Shown piece by piece: positions 32,734-34,931 of a stretch of DNA of 34,931 nt (the first letter of the stretch is position 1; every line of letters starts with the position of its first letter). The notes below the pieces were generated by a model. It ran no database searches. It was not told the DNA's origin and saw only the letters and a program-made list of their open reading frames with translations. Origin of the DNA: Acholeplasmatales bacterium. GTDB lineage: Bacteria > Bacillota_I > Bacilli_A > Acholeplasmatales > Anaeroplasmataceae. The translations under genes and the position numbers were made by a program. Location: the NCBI GenBank assembly GCA_024695025.1, contig JAILIY010000030.1, forward strand, positions 1 to 34,931, given 5' to 3'.

Positions 32734-34167
32734 TTATTTAGATTTTAATTCTGTAAATATTTCTACTAATCTTTTATCAAGTTTTCCTTCTTTTACCATT
32801 TCATTTAATATGAATAAAGCTTTATCATTTGGAATAGGCTTTTTATAGGGCCTATCTGATGATATTAACGATTCATAAATATCAGAAATAGTTATGATTC
32901 TTACAAATTTAGAAATATTTTCGTCTTTAATATGATTTGGATAACCTGAACCATTTAAATATTCGTGGTGGTTTGAGGCAATTTCTTTAACCTTTTTATA
33001 TTTTCTACCAAATTTTAATTCGTTTAAAATATTGTGAGTATATACGACATGTTTTTCAATTTCGGCTCTTTCGTCTTGAGTTAAAGTGCCCTTTTCAATT
33101 TTGGCATTTAGATATTCTTCATCTGTTAATAATTTTAATTTACCATATTCTGTATTATAAGTTTTGTCTTTGATACTTTCGATAAATTCTTTATCTTCAT
33201 CTGTTAAATATGATTTTTTGTCTAATTCGATAATAAATTCTTTAGCCTTATTTATTAATTTAATTTCATCATCATATAATTCTTTTTCATAATTACCTTT
33301 AAGGTAATTAATTTCAATGCTAGCCTTGATTAAATCATATCTTAATAACATCTTATCTAAGATTGTTTCAAATCTTGTTGCCTTATTTAATATTTTAGAA
33401 GGTACGATGATTTTACCAACATCGTGAAGGTAAGCTGCCATAAGTAATTCTTCTTTTTCGTCTTCTGTAATAATATCATATTTTTTCTCATTAATATAAT
33501 CGACAAATTCACCACAGATTTTGGCAACATTTACTGTGTGGAAGGCATTATATGGAGTTCTTGATTCAATGGCTTTAACCATCGCCTTTACAAATGAATC
33601 TAATAATTCTTTGATGTCATCATATAATTTAATATTATCTAGTAACATACCAGAAAGACTTGATAAAGAATAAATAATTCTTTCAACATCATATGAAAAT
33701 GGTACTACTTTTTTAAATTGACTAGCATTTATTAGCTGCATGACACCTAAGACATTCTTGTCTTTATCAAATAGAGGTAATACAAGTACAGATTCAGTAT
33801 GATATCCTGTCAATTTATCATATTTTTTTGGGCCTTCCCAATTATAATTTTTATCGCTATATACATCTTCTACATTTACTATTCTTTTAGTTCTACCACA
33901 GTAGGCTGCCACACTTGATGAATTGATGTCAACTGGTGGTAAATCAATCTTTTCATCCTTGCCACCCTTTTTAATATTTTGTGACTTTGTAATCATAAAA
34001 AAGAATTCTAATTTATCTTCGTTTTTAAGATATAAAGTACCGCCGTCACAATTAGATATTTTCATACCTGTTTCTAATATATCTTCAAGTAAAACATAAT
34101 AATCATTTTCTTTAGACATATTAGATATGACATCTAATATCTTTTCTATATCTTTATTTAAAATCAT
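32734..34167 (-). CDS. GAF-HD-GYP phosphodiesterase with inserted helical segment (477 aa)
   Basis: Probable cyclic dinucleotide phosphodiesterase. Residues about 1-175 are a GAF domain (CDGGTLYL, then SVLVLPLFDKDKNVLGVMQL). From about 185 is an HD-GYP domain: FHTVNVAKIC, the HD pair in AYLHDVGKIIVPSKILNK (about 245), and HHEYLNGSGYP (about 400) with the full GYP motif. Between ILNK and the following EIEKHVVYTHNIL lies an extra charged helical segment of about 100 residues, absent from minimal HD-GYP domains. The catalytic metal ligands look intact. No membrane segment is seen. The ATG at 34167 is preferred over 34179, since AAAGG abuts the latter. It overlaps the upstream TIM-barrel gene by 14 nt and ends at a strong terminator. 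Confidence 0.88.
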   Translation of the reverse strand: MILNKDIEKILDVISNMSKENDYYVLLEDILETGMKISNCDGGTLYLKNEDKLEFFFMITKSQNIKKGGKDEKIDLPPVDINSSSVAAYCGRTKRIVNVEDVYSDKNYNWEGPKKYDKLTGYHTESVLVLPLFDKDKNVLGVMQLINASQFKKVVPFSYDVERIIYSLSSLSGMLLDNIKLYDDIKELLDSFVKAMVKAIESRTPYNAFHTVNVAKICGEFVDYINEKKYDIITEDEKEELLMAAYLHDVGKIIVPSKILNKATRFETILDKMLLRYDLIKASIEINYLKGNYEKELYDDEIKLINKAKEFIIELDKKSYLTDEDKEFIESIKDKTYNTEYGKLKLLTDEEYLNAKIEKGTLTQDERAEIEKHVVYTHNILNELKFGRKYKKVKEIASNHHEYLNGSGYPNHIKDENISKFVRIITISDIYESLISSDRPYKKPIPNDKALFILNEMVKEGKLDKRLVEIFTELKSK

Positions 34168-34927
34168 CAAAGCCACCATCCTTTAGGTATTTTATTGAAT
34201 TATAAGTTTTATTATAATCACTTATTTCAATTAATATTGATGTATTATCATTAAGCTTATTTATATATTCATAAGCTTTTTTATAATCTATTTTACCTTT
34301 TCCTAATTCTTCATGAGAATCTATTATTTTATCATTATCATTTATATGAATATGTTTAATATATGGTGATAATTCTTTAAACCATATATCTAAATCCATA
34401 TTAGATATAGATGCGTGGGCTATATCTAAACATACACCTATTCTTTCGTGGTTAATATTTTTAACTAAATCCCTTAACATATATGGATCTAAATCAAACA
34501 TATTTTCAATATATATTTCTAAATCTTTAAATTCTTCTATTAATTTTAAATAAGCTTCTGTATTTAATTTAATCCATCTTTCTTTATAATTAATATCTTT
34601 CATCCAAGTGATGTAATTAGTGTGGAACACAACACCTTTACATTTTAGTTTTGAAGCAATTTCAAGAGATTTTCTTACCCTTTGGTAAGATATATTTTTA
34701 ATTAAATTATCTTTTGAATCTAAAACTATATCAAAAAATACACCATGTAAAGTATCATTTTTTCTATTTAAAGAACTATATTTATTTATAATATCATTTA
34801 ATTTTTTTTCATCATCTAAGATATCAGGCATAAAGAATTCGTTGTATTCAAAGCCTAAACTGTATTCTTTACTTAAAGATAAATATTTATCTAATTCTAA
34901 AATCTTAGGTATAACATAATATTTCAC
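34154..34927 (-). CDS. Sugar phosphate isomerase/epimerase-like TIM barrel (257 aa, 5' end uncertain)
   Basis: Xylose isomerase-like (AP endonuclease 2-type) TIM barrel. GVVFHTNYITW (about residue 98), IYIENMF (about 138), GVCLDIAHA (about 164) and IKHIHINDND (about 190), ELGKGKIDY (about 208) and ILIEIS (about 232) supply the His, Glu and Asp ligands expected for a metal site. The substrate cannot be told from sequence. The track start is a GTG four bases from the window edge; no Shine-Dalgarno can be checked and the frame is open to the edge, so the true start may lie outside. It overlaps the HD-GYP gene, suggesting coupled translation, though a functional link is not obvious. Confidence 0.8.
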   Translation of the reverse strand: MKYYVIPKILELDKYLSLSKEYSLGFEYNEFFMPDILDDEKKLNDIINKYSSLNRKNDTLHGVFFDIVLDSKDNLIKNISYQRVRKSLEIASKLKCKGVVFHTNYITWMKDINYKERWIKLNTEAYLKLIEEFKDLEIYIENMFDLDPYMLRDLVKNINHERIGVCLDIAHASISNMDLDIWFKELSPYIKHIHINDNDKIIDSHEELGKGKIDYKKAYEYINKLNDNTSILIEISDYNKTYNSIKYLKDGGFDDFK

Positions 34928-34931
34928 GATA

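Noticed and set aside
1-34931. Mycoplasma-type code (TGA as Trp)
   Set aside because: The 4280-4828 gene ends in TGA right before the next gene's ribosome-bound start, Trp codons checked are TGG, and all conserved genes are full length under the standard code.
1-34931. CRISPR arrays, tRNA or rRNA genes, intact insertion sequences, replication origin
   Set aside because: No regularly spaced repeats, no tRNA T-arm or rRNA-like segments, no transposase gene and no DnaA-box cluster were seen on reading either strand.

Overview
The window looks like the chromosome of a low-GC anaerobic or facultative Bacillota, probably a gut lineage in the Bacilli/Erysipelotrichia/Mollicutes-like range. The evidence is the very AT-rich intergenic DNA, strong Shine-Dalgarno sequences, sigma-A-type promoters, single-chain GlyRS, the glyQS-dnaG-rpoD-trmK gene order, and fermentative enzymes (pyruvate formate-lyase, pyruvate phosphate dikinase). 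TGA is used as a stop (end of the 4280-4828 gene) and Trp codons checked are TGG, so the code is standard rather than the Mycoplasma code. Taxonomy below phylum is inference. No rRNA, tRNA, CRISPR array or intact mobile element was seen. Almost all genes are on the minus strand; only coaD and a DUF1836 gene are on plus.

Layout, left to right: a membrane-protein fragment running off the left edge; a small membrane-anchored protein; ppdK with a textbook promoter; a two-gene HTH/HipA-like kinase module with an operator inside its promoter; a fermentation operon read pflA - thioredoxin-like - pfl large - pfl small, in which pyruvate formate-lyase is split into a catalytic chain without the glycyl-radical domain and a separate 77-aa radical domain; then the operon glyQS - dnaG - rpoD - second sigma-70 factor - trmK, where trmK is fused to an alpha/beta-hydrolase. 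Upstream is baiN-like flavoprotein - COG2509 flavoprotein - Nudix - engB, then a zinc-ribbon/TPR/coiled-coil protein behind a leader of about 320 nt, then a GT8-acyltransferase fusion divergent from the DUF1836 gene.

The right third has a short decayed coding remnant, the overlapping proB-proA-proC operon for proline synthesis, an operon rdgB - YfcE-type phosphodiesterase - 1077-aa TPR/GAF protein with degenerate GGDEF and EAL domains, coaD on the plus strand, and a pair made of a sugar-phosphate isomerase-like TIM barrel and a GAF-HD-GYP protein with intact catalytic motifs.

Most unusual points: the split pyruvate formate-lyase, the rpoD paralogue with substitutions at expected promoter-contacting positions, the TrmK-hydrolase fusion, the degenerate GGDEF/EAL protein near an apparently active HD-GYP protein, and the long leader with two interleaved promoters. 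Several starts in the ORF track were moved inward because a Shine-Dalgarno sequence overlaps or lies downstream of the first start: ppdK, pfl large chain, pflA, baiN-like, zinc-ribbon protein, proB, coaD and HD-GYP.
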